Made by a program: the position numbers and the translations under genes | Shown here: positions 54,882-63,472 of the stretch, in pieces | Position numbering within the stretch: the stretch's first letter is position 1 | How the letters are laid out: every line of letters begins with the position of its first letter | Source: Algimonas ampicilliniresistens | GTDB taxonomy: Bacteria; Pseudomonadota; Alphaproteobacteria; Caulobacterales; Maricaulaceae | Length of the DNA stretch: 64,000 nt | Reading direction: 5' to 3' | Assembly (NCBI RefSeq): GCF_030159955.1 | Contig: NZ_BSNK01000002.1 | Span: 992,001 to 1,056,000 of the forward strand | The notes under the pieces: generated by a model | Databases searched by the model: none | Told to the model about the DNA's origin: nothing | What the model saw: only the letters and a program-made list of their open reading frames with translations

Positions 54882-55002
54882 AGCTGAGACGACACCAACC
54901 TCTGCCAGCGCGCTTTCGCTGCTCTGGCTCGCCGTGAAGATCCTGATTATAGTCGTTCTGGGTAGCACGGAAGGTATCATTCCTGTTTATCAGGGATTCT
55001 AA
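54874..55002 (+). CDS. DltX-like single-pass microprotein with C-terminal Tyr hexapeptide
   Basis: This is a 42-residue predicted membrane microprotein. A short polar N-terminus (first residues AEAETTPTS) is followed by one hydrophobic segment (about 13-30) and a tail ending PVYQGF. In the Dlt pathway, the MBOAT transfers D-Ala to a tyrosine in a C-terminal hexapeptide of the microprotein DltX. The x-x-Tyr-x-x-Phe ending here, directly between an MBOAT and a DltD-like gene, matches that arrangement. GTG at 54874 must be the start, because an in-frame TAA lies at 54868-54870; GGGAGG precedes it by 9 bp. Its end is 6 bp before the next ATG. Confidence 0.75.
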   Translation: MAEAETTPTSASALSLLWLAVKILIIVVLGSTEGIIPVYQGF

Positions 55003-55008
55003 CCGGTC

Positions 55009-56019
55009 ATGGCATCACGATTTCTCGGATATGCAGGCGTCGCAGCCACCGTTTTGGTGGGGTTGCTGGCGGCGGAATGGGCCGTGCGGCTAGACAGCAC
55101 ATCGTCCTATGTCGCCTTTCGCCCAGCGGAGATGACGAGCGAGGATATTCTGAGTGCCAAGCTGAACGCATTGTCTGATCAGAGCGGTCCAACGGCGGTG
55201 CTGGTCGGCGATTCAGTTGCCTACGGTGGGATCATGGCCGATCACGGCTATGATGACTGGCGCGAGCGCGATCTGTCCGTCGCGATCAATGCAGAGCTAG
55301 AGATTGCGGGTGAGGAATTACGGGTCGCGAACTTCGCCACGAACGGGCTGACCCCTGCTGACACGGTACAGGTCGTGGAGCGGTCGCTGAAGGCCGGTGC
55401 AGATGCGGTTATTATCGTAGTGGGTTTGCGAGGTTTCTCAAACTCGCTCAATGAGCCAGACGCTCGCTATACCTATAGTTGGGGACGCCCCTTAATGGGT
55501 CGCGAGGTCTCCCGCCAGGCCAACTCCGTCTGGTGGACTAAACCTACAACGGAATTCTTGCTCTCCGCCGCTCTCGACGGCCCACTCAAAGATGTGTTGA
55601 CGCGGTTGCGCGCGTCCGACCAGACCGAAGGTCCAGTTCTCGGCACAATCCAGCTTCTGCAAGTCAAACGACGCCTAGCCGAACTTTCTTTCGATCCGGA
55701 GCAGTCCTTCCAGGCTGAGGCCTTTTCCCGGACGCTGTCTCTGGCAGAGGCGGCTTCCGTTCCCGTCGTGGTGGTCTACGCGACTGAGAACGAGCGGGTG
55801 CGCCCATCTTTTATTGATGATGCGCCCTTGGCGGCAGCCCGCGACTCATTGGAAGCGCTGATTGACGATAGCCGGCCCCAGATCACCTATCTGGGTCCTA
55901 ATCCCGCGCTCTCGGCAGACCTTTATGTCGATCACATGCATCCCACGCCCGATGGCTACAGCGTCATGGCGAAAACTGTGGCGCCAGCTCTCATCAAAAC
56001 GCTGCGTCGCGGGTCGTGA
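55009..56019 (+). CDS. DltD-like SGNH acyltransferase, membrane-anchored
   Basis: This is a 336-residue protein. An N-terminal transmembrane helix (about 5-25) anchors an extracytoplasmic SGNH domain. Block I is AVLVGDSVAYGG (Ser69), block II has NFATNG (Gly113), and block V has YVDHMHPTPDGY (Asp308, His311). All three catalytic residues are in place. In the Dlt pathway the serine enzyme DltD takes the acyl group from the microprotein and passes it to the polymer. This gene sits where such a transferase is expected, 6 bp after the microprotein. It could instead be a plain esterase. Confidence 0.82.
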   Translation: MASRFLGYAGVAATVLVGLLAAEWAVRLDSTSSYVAFRPAEMTSEDILSAKLNALSDQSGPTAVLVGDSVAYGGIMADHGYDDWRERDLSVAINAELEIAGEELRVANFATNGLTPADTVQVVERSLKAGADAVIIVVGLRGFSNSLNEPDARYTYSWGRPLMGREVSRQANSVWWTKPTTEFLLSAALDGPLKDVLTRLRASDQTEGPVLGTIQLLQVKRRLAELSFDPEQSFQAEAFSRTLSLAEAASVPVVVVYATENERVRPSFIDDAPLAAARDSLEALIDDSRPQITYLGPNPALSADLYVDHMHPTPDGYSVMAKTVAPALIKTLRRGS

Positions 56020-56108
56020 TGTCTTTGACTGTCGTCAGGTCTCCTTGAACGTCTGTCTTAGAGAAATTAATGCCCTAAAACATTGTAAATGCTAATTAGT
56101 GGTCGTGT

Positions 56109-56123
56109 TTTCAATTGTTGAAA
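56109..56123. other. AT-rich dyad in the gap before the WlbA-like gene
   Basis: TTTCAA-TTG-TTGAAA lies in the AT-rich 204-bp gap between the dlt-like run and the next gene block, where a new promoter is likely. It is a possible operator. Confidence 0.3.
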
Positions 56124-56223
56124 TTTATGACGCATACTCGTATGTCGCCTATGATTTCGGTTCTATCGAGGCGCTTCGAGACCCGCATGAGCGCGGACTT
56201 TTTTCTATAATTTGGTGAATATG

Positions 56224-57183
56224 ATGAGCACTCCCATAGTGGCTGTTTTTGGCTGCGGCCATTGGGGCAAAAATTTAGCCCGAAATTTCGCCGAGCTCGG
56301 CGCACTGCGCGCCGTCGTTGACCCTAATCCGGAAACAGCCGCCAAGCATGCGAGCATGCACGGCGTCACCGCGATGACAAAAGACGAGGCGCTGGCCTCG
56401 GACATTGACGGTGTCGTGATCGCGGCCCCGGCCGAGTATCACGCTGCACTCGCGCTGGAAGCCGCCGCTGCTAGCAAGCATGTTTATGTTGAGAAGCCGA
56501 TCGCCCTGACCGAGGCTGATGCGCTATCCATGATCGAAGCGACTAAGAAGGCGGACCGCATCCTGATGGTCGGCCACCTTTTGCAATATCACCCGGTTTT
56601 CGTTGCCCTCCGAGACATGGTTCGCGCCGGCGGACTTGGCAAGCTGCGCTACGCCTACAGCCACCGCCTTTCGACTGGAAAATTTCGGGTTGAAGAAGAT
56701 GCATTCTGGAGCCTGGCTCCGCACGATGTTTCCATGCTCCTCGCTTTGTTTGACGAAGCGCCCAGCCATGTCAGGCAAAGCGGTCTGGATTTCGTGACAG
56801 ATGGAATCGCGGACGAGACTCGGCTCGACATGGTGTTCCCATCAGGCGGACGTGCGCACGTCTTCGCGTCTTGGCTGCACCCGTTCAAGGAACAGCGTCT
56901 CGTTGTTGTTGGCGAAGATGCCATGGCTGTCTTTGACGACGTCAAACCGTGGGAAGAGAAGCTCGCGCTTTACAAGCACGTGATCGACACATCCGGCCCT
57001 GTGCCCGTACCCCACAAGGCTGACGTCGAATATGTCGACGTGCCCCAGGGTGAGCCGCTCAAGTCCGAATGTCAGCATTTCCTCGATTGCATTGCGAACG
57101 GCACCACGCCTTTCACTGACGGCGAGGAAGCCCTGCGCGTGCTGCGTGTCATGGCTGCCGAAAAGCTCCCAAAACCGATCTAG
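56224..57183 (+). CDS. Gfo/Idh/MocA oxidoreductase (WlbA/WbpB-like)
   Basis: This is a 319-residue NAD-dependent oxidoreductase. The Rossmann motif FGCGHWGKNLARNFAEL, the family block YVEKPIALT and the active-site region FWSLAPHDVSMLLA (His) are present. These features fit WlbA/WbpB enzymes, which oxidise C3 of UDP-GlcNAc-uronate. The next gene is a sugar aminotransferase, the usual partner. The ATG at 56224 is preferred, since GGTGA lies 5 bp before it; 56221 is also an ATG. The exact substrate is inferred from context. Confidence 0.82.
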   Translation: MSTPIVAVFGCGHWGKNLARNFAELGALRAVVDPNPETAAKHASMHGVTAMTKDEALASDIDGVVIAAPAEYHAALALEAAAASKHVYVEKPIALTEADALSMIEATKKADRILMVGHLLQYHPVFVALRDMVRAGGLGKLRYAYSHRLSTGKFRVEEDAFWSLAPHDVSMLLALFDEAPSHVRQSGLDFVTDGIADETRLDMVFPSGGRAHVFASWLHPFKEQRLVVVGEDAMAVFDDVKPWEEKLALYKHVIDTSGPVPVPHKADVEYVDVPQGEPLKSECQHFLDCIANGTTPFTDGEEALRVLRVMAAEKLPKPI

Positions 57184-57287
57184 CTCAGAAATACCGCGCT
57201 GAAACGGACGGTCACGCAGTGTGCGCTGCCAAAGCGCGCCAAACACGATAACCGACCGCGCGATCACATACACGGAAAGCCAATTTC

Positions 57288-58406
57288 ATGCAGTTTATCG
57301 ACCTTCATGCCCAGCAGGACCGCCTGCGCACCGAAATCGAGGGCGGCATTGCCGATGTGCTGAAATCTGGGCGCTATATTCTTGGCCCGCAAGTGGCGGA
57401 ATTCGAAACTAATCTGGCCATGTTCGGCGATGCCCAATTCGCGACCGGCTGCGCCAACGGCACGGACGCCATTCTGCTGCCGCTGCTGGCTTGGGGTGTC
57501 GGTCCGGGCGACGCGGTGTTCTGTCCGTCTTTCACCTATTGCGCGACGGCAGAAGTGGTTGCCCTCGCAGGCGCGACGCCGGTCTTTATCGACATCGACC
57601 GCGACACCTACAATATGGATGTGAACAGCCTGAAACAGGCCATTGCCGATGTGAAGGCAAAAGGCGAGCTGAATCCCAAAGCCGTCATCGCCGTCGATTT
57701 GTTTGGGCAAAGCGCCGATTATGATGCGCTGAACCCGGTCGTGCGCGAACACGGCATGAAATTCATTTCCGACTCCGCGCAGGGCTTCGGAACGACGCTG
57801 AACGGTAAACACCCGCTGCACTGGGCGGATGTGCAAACCACCAGCTTTTTCCCGGCCAAACCGCTCGGCTGTTACGGCGATGGCGGCGCGATCACGACCA
57901 ATGATGAGGAATTGTGCAAAGCCCTCGACAGCCTGCGTGTGCACGGCAAGGGCACCGACAAATACGATAATGTCCGCATCGGCATGAACTCACGTCTGGA
58001 CACGATACAAGCCGCGATCCTGCTGCCGAAACTGGCCGTATTCGCCGACGAGATCGAAAAGCGCAATGTCGTTGCGACCCGCTACACCGAGGGCTTGGCG
58101 GGCGTTGCCGACCGCATTCCGACCGTCATGGACGGTGTGGTCTCGACTTGGGCGCAATATACGATCGAAGTGCCGGACCCATTCGCCTTCGCCGACGCGC
58201 TGAAAGCCGAAGGCATTCCAACGGCGCGCTACTATCCGAAGCCGGTTCACATGCAGACCGCCTATGAACATTATCCCGTCGCGGGCAATGGCCTGCCTAA
58301 TACGATGGACTGCATCGACAATATCATCAGCTTGCCTATGCACCCCTACTTGTCCGAAGAGGATCAGGCGAAGGTGATCGCCGCGGCCAAGTCGGCGCTG
58401 GCCTAA
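57288..58406 (+). CDS. DegT/DnrJ/EryC1-family sugar aminotransferase (WbpE-like)
   Basis: This is a 372-residue PLP-dependent aminotransferase. The PLP lysine is Lys191 in TSFFPAKPLG. Other hallmarks are QFIDLHAQQDRLR at the N-terminus, YILGPQVAEFE, CANGTDAI and RIGMNSRLDTIQAA. These are typical of WbpE/WlbC-type enzymes that place an amino group on C3 of a UDP-sugar. It follows the WlbA-like oxidase by 104 bp, and the pair would convert a uronate sugar to its 3-amino form. The amidotransferase gene follows 21 bp later. Confidence 0.9.
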   Translation: MQFIDLHAQQDRLRTEIEGGIADVLKSGRYILGPQVAEFETNLAMFGDAQFATGCANGTDAILLPLLAWGVGPGDAVFCPSFTYCATAEVVALAGATPVFIDIDRDTYNMDVNSLKQAIADVKAKGELNPKAVIAVDLFGQSADYDALNPVVREHGMKFISDSAQGFGTTLNGKHPLHWADVQTTSFFPAKPLGCYGDGGAITTNDEELCKALDSLRVHGKGTDKYDNVRIGMNSRLDTIQAAILLPKLAVFADEIEKRNVVATRYTEGLAGVADRIPTVMDGVVSTWAQYTIEVPDPFAFADALKAEGIPTARYYPKPVHMQTAYEHYPVAGNGLPNTMDCIDNIISLPMHPYLSEEDQAKVIAAAKSALA

Positions 58407-58427
58407 GGCCGGAAGAAGGGGCGCGAC

Positions 58428-60362
58428 ATGTGTGGAATCGTCGGAGCCACAAGCCTGAACCGGGATCCTATCCCGAATATTGACAAGCGCTTGTCGGCGA
58501 TGAGTCAGCTTATCGAGCACCGCGGCCCGGACGGTCACGGCCAATGGAAATCTGACGGAGACGTGACGGGTCTGGCGCATCGCCGCCTGACCATCATCGA
58601 TCTGAGCGAGTCCGGCGCGCAGCCCATGCACGGACCGAACGGCACACACATCTGCTATAATGGCGAGAGTTATAATTATATCGAGTTGCGCGAGACCCTG
58701 AAGGACGGTTGGACCTTTCGCGGCACGTCCGACACAGAAGTGCTACTCGCAGCCTATGCCAAACATGGCCGCAACCTGCCAAGCCAGCTGCGCGGCATGT
58801 TCGCCTTCGCAATCTGGGACGAAAACAATCAGTCGCTCTTCTGTGCGCGCGACCGGTTCGGCATCAAGCCGTTCTACTACACGATCCAGGACGGTGTGTT
58901 CTACTTTGCGTCCGAACCCAAAGCGCTGCTGCCCATGCTGCCGACCATTGATATGGACCGGCAGGGCTTCTCCGAATATCTCACCTTCCAGTATCCGATT
59001 TCCGAGCGCACCCTGTTCAAGGGAGTCCACCAGCTCATGCCGGGTCAGCAGCTGGTGATCGAAAAGGGCGAGATGAAAATCTCGACCTATTGGGACGTTA
59101 AATATGAACACGACCATTCGCTAACATTGGAACAGTGCAAGACCCGCGTGCGCGAACTGATCGCGGATTCGGTCAATATCCATATGCGCGCCGACGTGCC
59201 GATCGGCTCCTATTTGTCGGGCGGAGTGGACAGCTCGCTCATCGCGATCCTCGCGAACGAATTTTCGCCGGAGAATAATCAGTCCTTCCACGGGCGCTTC
59301 GTCGATTTTCCGGGGTATGAGAATGACCCCTACGCCTATGATGAAAGCCGCTACGCGCATGAGGTCGCCGATAAGATCGGTAATGACCTGCATGTCATCG
59401 ACATCAAGGCCGAAGACTTTATCAATCACATTGGCGATGTGGTAAAGCATCTCGACCACCCGGTCGCGGGTATCGGTTCCTTCCCGCAATATATGGTATC
59501 CAAGCTCGCGTCCGAGCATGTGAAGGTCGTGCTGGGCGGACAGGGCGGAGACGAAATTTTCGGCGGCTATGCCCGTTACATGGTCGGTTATCTGGAGCAG
59601 CTTATCTCCGGCGCGCTGGACGGCAATCTCGACAATGGTGATTACGGCGTCAGCTTTGAGAGCGTCATTCCGAACCTGACCATTCTCAAGAAATACCGCC
59701 CGCTGCTCAAGACGTTCTGGAAAGAGGGGCTGTGGGAGAGCGCGGATCAACGTTTCTTCCGCCTTATCGACCGCTCTACCGATCTCTCTGATGAGATCGT
59801 CGAGGGCGCGGTGGATCACGAGCATGTCGCCAAGGTCTATTCGGACGTTTATAATGACCGTTCCGTTATTGGCGAAACCGACTATCTGAACGGCATGTCG
59901 CGCTTCGATTTCAAGCGTCTGCTGCCGGCTCTATTGCAGGTCGAAGATCGGATGAGCATGGCGCACGGGTTGGAATCTCGCGTGCCGTTCCTTGATCACC
60001 CGCTGATCGAATTCGCCGCGACGATCCCGCCGGCGCTGAAATATCCGGGCGGACGGCTGAAGGAACTACTGCGCACCAGCTATGAGGACAAGCTTCCGAC
60101 ATCGCTGTTCCAGCGCGAAGACAAGATGGGTTTCCCCGTCCCGTTGACGCAGTGGTATGGCGGGGAAGTCGGAGACTTCATCCGCGACACGTTCCATTCG
60201 GACCGGGCACGCCAGCGTGCCTTCCTGAATTCCGACAAGGCGATGGAAAACTTCAGCTCCGACAGCACATATTCGCGCAAGACCTGGGGGCTACTGAACC
60301 TTGAACTGTGGCACCAGACCTTCTACGATCGTGCGCACGAGTACCGGGCGATGATTGCCTAG
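58428..60362 (+). CDS. Glutamine-dependent amidotransferase, asparagine-synthase family
   Basis: This is a 644-residue protein. The N-terminal glutaminase domain starts MCGIVGATSLN with catalytic Cys2, and has MSQLIEHRGPDGHG and HRRLTIIDLSESG. The synthetase domain has the PP-loop SYLSGGVDSSLIA, GGQGGDEIFGGYARY and RMSMAHGLESRVPFLDH. It would be annotated AsnB by homology. In polysaccharide loci, such enzymes (for example WbpS and the Wbm proteins) convert uronic acids to uronamides. Flanking sugar-modifying genes favour that role here. Confidence 0.88.
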   Translation: MCGIVGATSLNRDPIPNIDKRLSAMSQLIEHRGPDGHGQWKSDGDVTGLAHRRLTIIDLSESGAQPMHGPNGTHICYNGESYNYIELRETLKDGWTFRGTSDTEVLLAAYAKHGRNLPSQLRGMFAFAIWDENNQSLFCARDRFGIKPFYYTIQDGVFYFASEPKALLPMLPTIDMDRQGFSEYLTFQYPISERTLFKGVHQLMPGQQLVIEKGEMKISTYWDVKYEHDHSLTLEQCKTRVRELIADSVNIHMRADVPIGSYLSGGVDSSLIAILANEFSPENNQSFHGRFVDFPGYENDPYAYDESRYAHEVADKIGNDLHVIDIKAEDFINHIGDVVKHLDHPVAGIGSFPQYMVSKLASEHVKVVLGGQGGDEIFGGYARYMVGYLEQLISGALDGNLDNGDYGVSFESVIPNLTILKKYRPLLKTFWKEGLWESADQRFFRLIDRSTDLSDEIVEGAVDHEHVAKVYSDVYNDRSVIGETDYLNGMSRFDFKRLLPALLQVEDRMSMAHGLESRVPFLDHPLIEFAATIPPALKYPGGRLKELLRTSYEDKLPTSLFQREDKMGFPVPLTQWYGGEVGDFIRDTFHSDRARQRAFLNSDKAMENFSSDSTYSRKTWGLLNLELWHQTFYDRAHEYRAMIA

Positions 60363-60429
60363 GACACATATCTATTCACATCACTGACACGCTTTCGATC
60401 CATCGGAACGAAGAAAAGGGAACGAACCC

Positions 60430-61377
60430 ATGAAAGCTTTCATCACAGGCGGCGCAGGCCAAGTCGGTTCACACGTCGCGGAAATGATGCTTGAGCGCGG
60501 CGACACGGTCGTCGCCATCGACAACTTCGCCACCGGACGCCCTGAGCACTTGCCCGAAGAATCTGATAAATTCACTTTCGTGAATGGCGACATCGCCGAC
60601 AAGGACCTGATTAACACGCTCATTGGCGACCTCAAGCCCGACGTGATTGTGCACACGGCGGCGGCCTATGCCGACCCGGATGACTGGTACACCGATACAC
60701 AGACCAACACGGTCGGTGGTGCCAATCTTGTTAAGGCGGCCAAAGAGCATGAAGTTGGGCGCTTCATCTATTTCCAGACTGCGCTCTGCTACGGGACAGA
60801 CCCGCAGGAGTCTCCGATTACGCTGAACCATCCTAAAAACCCAGCCAACTCTTCCTACGCCATCTCCAAGACAGCGGCCGAGGACTATCTGGAATATTCC
60901 GGCATCAACTATGTGACCTTCCGCCTCGCCAACGTCATCGGCCCGCGCAACGTCGCTGGTCCGCTGCCAATTTTTTACGGCCGTTTGAAGGATGGCAAAA
61001 AGTGCTTCGTCACACCCGCACGTCGCGACTTTGTGTATGTCGGTGATCTGGCCCGCAATGTCGTCCGTGCTGCCGACGGCGTCGGTTCCGGTGCCTATCA
61101 CTTCTCGTCTGGCACCGATATTCCGATCATCGAGCTTTACGACGCCGTGGTCGAAGCCATGCAACTCAACGAATATCCCGAACCCGATCAGTTGCCTCTT
61201 GGTCCAGACGACGCGGCGTCCATCCTGCTGGATCCGTCGCGTACCTATGCCGATTTCGGTGAAATCGAGTTCACGCCCCTCAAGGAGTTCGTCAAGAAAG
61301 CTGTCGATTATTACCGCGAGCATGGGACACTGGGTGAGTACACCCACCTGAAACTTGAAGGCGCGGACAAGCAATAA
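60430..61377 (+). CDS. NAD-dependent sugar epimerase/dehydratase (SDR), paralogue A
   Basis: This is a 315-residue extended SDR. The motifs are FITGGAGQVGSHVAE (NAD-binding), VIVHTAAAYADPDDWYTD, FQTALCYG and the catalytic SYAISKTAAED. GPRNVAGPLPIFYGRLKDGK and ARRDFVYVGDL resemble the WbmG/WbmH epimerases of O-antigen loci that invert C4 of diacetamido-uronates. The next gene is a paralogue, and its ATG overlaps this stop by one base. The substrate is unknown. Confidence 0.85.
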   Translation: MKAFITGGAGQVGSHVAEMMLERGDTVVAIDNFATGRPEHLPEESDKFTFVNGDIADKDLINTLIGDLKPDVIVHTAAAYADPDDWYTDTQTNTVGGANLVKAAKEHEVGRFIYFQTALCYGTDPQESPITLNHPKNPANSSYAISKTAAEDYLEYSGINYVTFRLANVIGPRNVAGPLPIFYGRLKDGKKCFVTPARRDFVYVGDLARNVVRAADGVGSGAYHFSSGTDIPIIELYDAVVEAMQLNEYPEPDQLPLGPDDAASILLDPSRTYADFGEIEFTPLKEFVKKAVDYYREHGTLGEYTHLKLEGADKQ

Positions 61378-62330
61378 TGACCATGCGTCTACTCATCACG
61401 GGTGGGGCGGGATGCCTCGGTGCGAATATCATTGATCACGTGATTGAACGTGACGGCGTCGAAGCGATCGCCGTCATCGACAACTTCGCAACGGGTTACC
61501 GCGAAAGCCTGCCAGCGGACCATAAGAAGCTGACGGTCGTCGAAGGTGACGTTGCCAATAAGGCAGCCGTGGACGCGCTGTTTGCTGATTTTCGTCCGAC
61601 CCACGTCATCAATTCGGCTGCCGCGTATAAGGATCCTGACGACTGGACGGAAGATGCGCGGACCAATTATCTCGGCTCGATCAACGTCGCCAAGGCATGT
61701 GCCGACCATGATGTGAAGCGGCTGGTAAACTTTCAGACGTCGCTGACCTATGGCCGTCCGCAGACCGTGCCAATCCCGAACAACGCGCCTAGCGCACCGT
61801 TCACATCTTACGGCGTATCCAAGACAGCCGGCGAAGATGCGATGCTGTCCCTGTTCCCGAACACGGCCAGCCTGCGCCTGTCCAACGTGACAGGACCGCG
61901 ATTGTCTATCGGTCCGATCCCGACGTTCTACACCCGTCTGAAAGCGGGTAAGTCCTGCTTCTGCTCAGACACCTATCGTGATTTCATGGATATGAGCGAC
62001 TTCCTCGACTTTCTTGATCTTGCTCTGGTGGAAGGGGGTCCGACCGGTACGTTCAATGTCGGCACGGGCGAAAGTAAATCGATCAAGGACGTGTTCGATC
62101 AGGCGGTCGAATATCTCGGCATCACGCTAGATGAACCCGTGCCCGTAGTCCCGGCTGGCGACGACGATGTGCGCGAAATGGTACTAGACGCGTCCGAGAC
62201 CGAAAGTGCCTTCGATTGGTCTCCCAAAGTTTCTTTTGAAGACACGATTCGTCGCATGTATGAATGGTACGACAAGAACGGCGTCACGGCGATTTTCAGC
62301 CATGTCAAAACGCCCGATAGCGTCAGGTAG
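61377..62330 (+). CDS. NAD-dependent sugar epimerase/dehydratase (SDR), paralogue B
   Basis: This is a 317-residue paralogue of the preceding SDR with the same landmarks: LLITGGAGCLGANIID, VINSAAAYKDPDDWTED, FQTSLTYG, SYGVSKTAGED and GPIPTFYTRLKAGK. The shared AAAY-x-DPDDW signature suggests that both act on similar sugars. Two adjacent copies could serve two steps or two stereochemical outcomes. It is fused to the upstream transcript by a one-base overlap, and the next lipoprotein gene follows after 4 bp. Confidence 0.85.
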   Translation: MTMRLLITGGAGCLGANIIDHVIERDGVEAIAVIDNFATGYRESLPADHKKLTVVEGDVANKAAVDALFADFRPTHVINSAAAYKDPDDWTEDARTNYLGSINVAKACADHDVKRLVNFQTSLTYGRPQTVPIPNNAPSAPFTSYGVSKTAGEDAMLSLFPNTASLRLSNVTGPRLSIGPIPTFYTRLKAGKSCFCSDTYRDFMDMSDFLDFLDLALVEGGPTGTFNVGTGESKSIKDVFDQAVEYLGITLDEPVPVVPAGDDDVREMVLDASETESAFDWSPKVSFEDTIRRMYEWYDKNGVTAIFSHVKTPDSVR

Positions 62331-62334
62331 GCTT

Positions 62335-63405
62335 ATGTTACGCTCTGTGCTTTTCGTTTCCGGTTTTATCGGTCTCGCTGCTTGCACAGGTGACGTGGCT
62401 GAGCCGCAGCCTGAGGCGCTCGAGTTTCCGGCCCTGACCTTGACGGACTTCTCCCATGAAGGAACATCGACGGCGGTTTTGACGTTCAATCATGATGCTT
62501 TGGGCGAGGTGGCCTACCGCCTCGACGGCGATGACCCCCGCATAATCGCGTCCGAAGACGGCATTGTGCGCATCGACTATTATGCGGACGCGCCGGACGG
62601 CGATGGGGTCCTTGACGAACAAAGTTACGTTCTAGAATTTCAGGATGCCAACGACCAGCCTCACTCTATCGAGTTGATCCGTCAAAGCCCTGGGGAGCTT
62701 CTGGAGGCTTTTGAGTTCGACAAGGTTGATGGTTACACCATTCTTGGATCTAATACGCTTCTGTTCTCAAATGGCGATGTCGACTCGGCACATGTGCTGG
62801 ATCGCAGCTATTCGGAAGACTTCACTGTAAATGATGCGGTCGCCAATGCGGACCTCATCTACCCCGAACTCCACATTGCCGCAGATATTGTCGGGACGCT
62901 TTATGCTCAACCTTTATCATTCGGTCCGAGAGACCGTGGCGGGGCGAAGAGTCTGATCGAAGAGATCGAGAACATCCGAAATGGTGCTGACGGTATTCAG
63001 TGCGCGGGTTTCCGCGAATTGTGGGGTCATGCCTCGGAAGACCACGGCCTTATATTTCGGTATGTCGGCCTCTACAGCTACGCGCCCTATTTCGATGACC
63101 TGACACCCTATAGTCATGCCATCGCAGAGGTTATGACGGACGACGGTTGGAAAGCTATCGACCCGTGGAATAACGCGGCCTTTCGCGTGCGAGAGCGTTA
63201 CGTGTCCGCCGAAGAATTGCGCCAAGCAGTGAAACGTGAACCGGCGACGGTCGAGATCGTGATGCTTAATCCAGGCCTTGAAAAGATCATTCTGGGGGCT
63301 GACGGATCCACGACGTCGACATTGATTAAATTCCCGGAGCGAGATTTCTACTTCAACTATTTCGGCGCCATTGAAACAGTTGATGTAACGTTCACTAGTG
63401 GATAA
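62335..63405 (+). CDS. Transglutaminase-like lipoprotein
   Basis: This is a 356-residue predicted lipoprotein with lipobox LAAC (Cys17). The N-terminal about 160 residues look like a beta-rich domain with SYVLEFQDAN and HSIELIRQSPGELLEAF. The C-terminal half has the transglutaminase-type triad: Cys223 in IQCAGFRELW, His261 in PYSHAIAEVM and Asp276 in WKAIDPWNNAAF. The ATG at 62335 is chosen for the signal peptide; the upstream frame lies inside the SDR gene. It begins 4 bp after that gene, so it belongs to the polysaccharide transcript. The target is unknown. Confidence 0.72.
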   Translation: MLRSVLFVSGFIGLAACTGDVAEPQPEALEFPALTLTDFSHEGTSTAVLTFNHDALGEVAYRLDGDDPRIIASEDGIVRIDYYADAPDGDGVLDEQSYVLEFQDANDQPHSIELIRQSPGELLEAFEFDKVDGYTILGSNTLLFSNGDVDSAHVLDRSYSEDFTVNDAVANADLIYPELHIAADIVGTLYAQPLSFGPRDRGGAKSLIEEIENIRNGADGIQCAGFRELWGHASEDHGLIFRYVGLYSYAPYFDDLTPYSHAIAEVMTDDGWKAIDPWNNAAFRVRERYVSAEELRQAVKREPATVEIVMLNPGLEKIILGADGSTTSTLIKFPERDFYFNYFGAIETVDVTFTSG

Positions 63406-63424
63406 TCGGAGGCAGCCAGGCGTC

Positions 63425-63447
63425 CTCTAACAACCGGACCGTTAGAG
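63425..63447. other. Inverted repeat between the two tandem lipoprotein genes
   Basis: CTCTAAC-N9-GTTAGAG is a perfect 7-bp dyad 20 bp after one stop codon and 26 bp before the next ATG. No T run follows. Confidence 0.35.
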
Positions 63448-63472
63448 CGATATTCTGATACGGGGAAATATA

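Noticed and set aside
57264-57944. 226-codon leftward frame
   Set aside because: It is antisense to the aminotransferase gene, with His/Arg-rich shadow composition.
59121-59825. 234-codon leftward frame
   Set aside because: It is antisense to the asparagine-synthase-family gene and has no recognisable domain.
60469-61374. 301-codon leftward frame
   Set aside because: It is exactly antisense to the SDR gene at 60430-61377 and shows no family motif.
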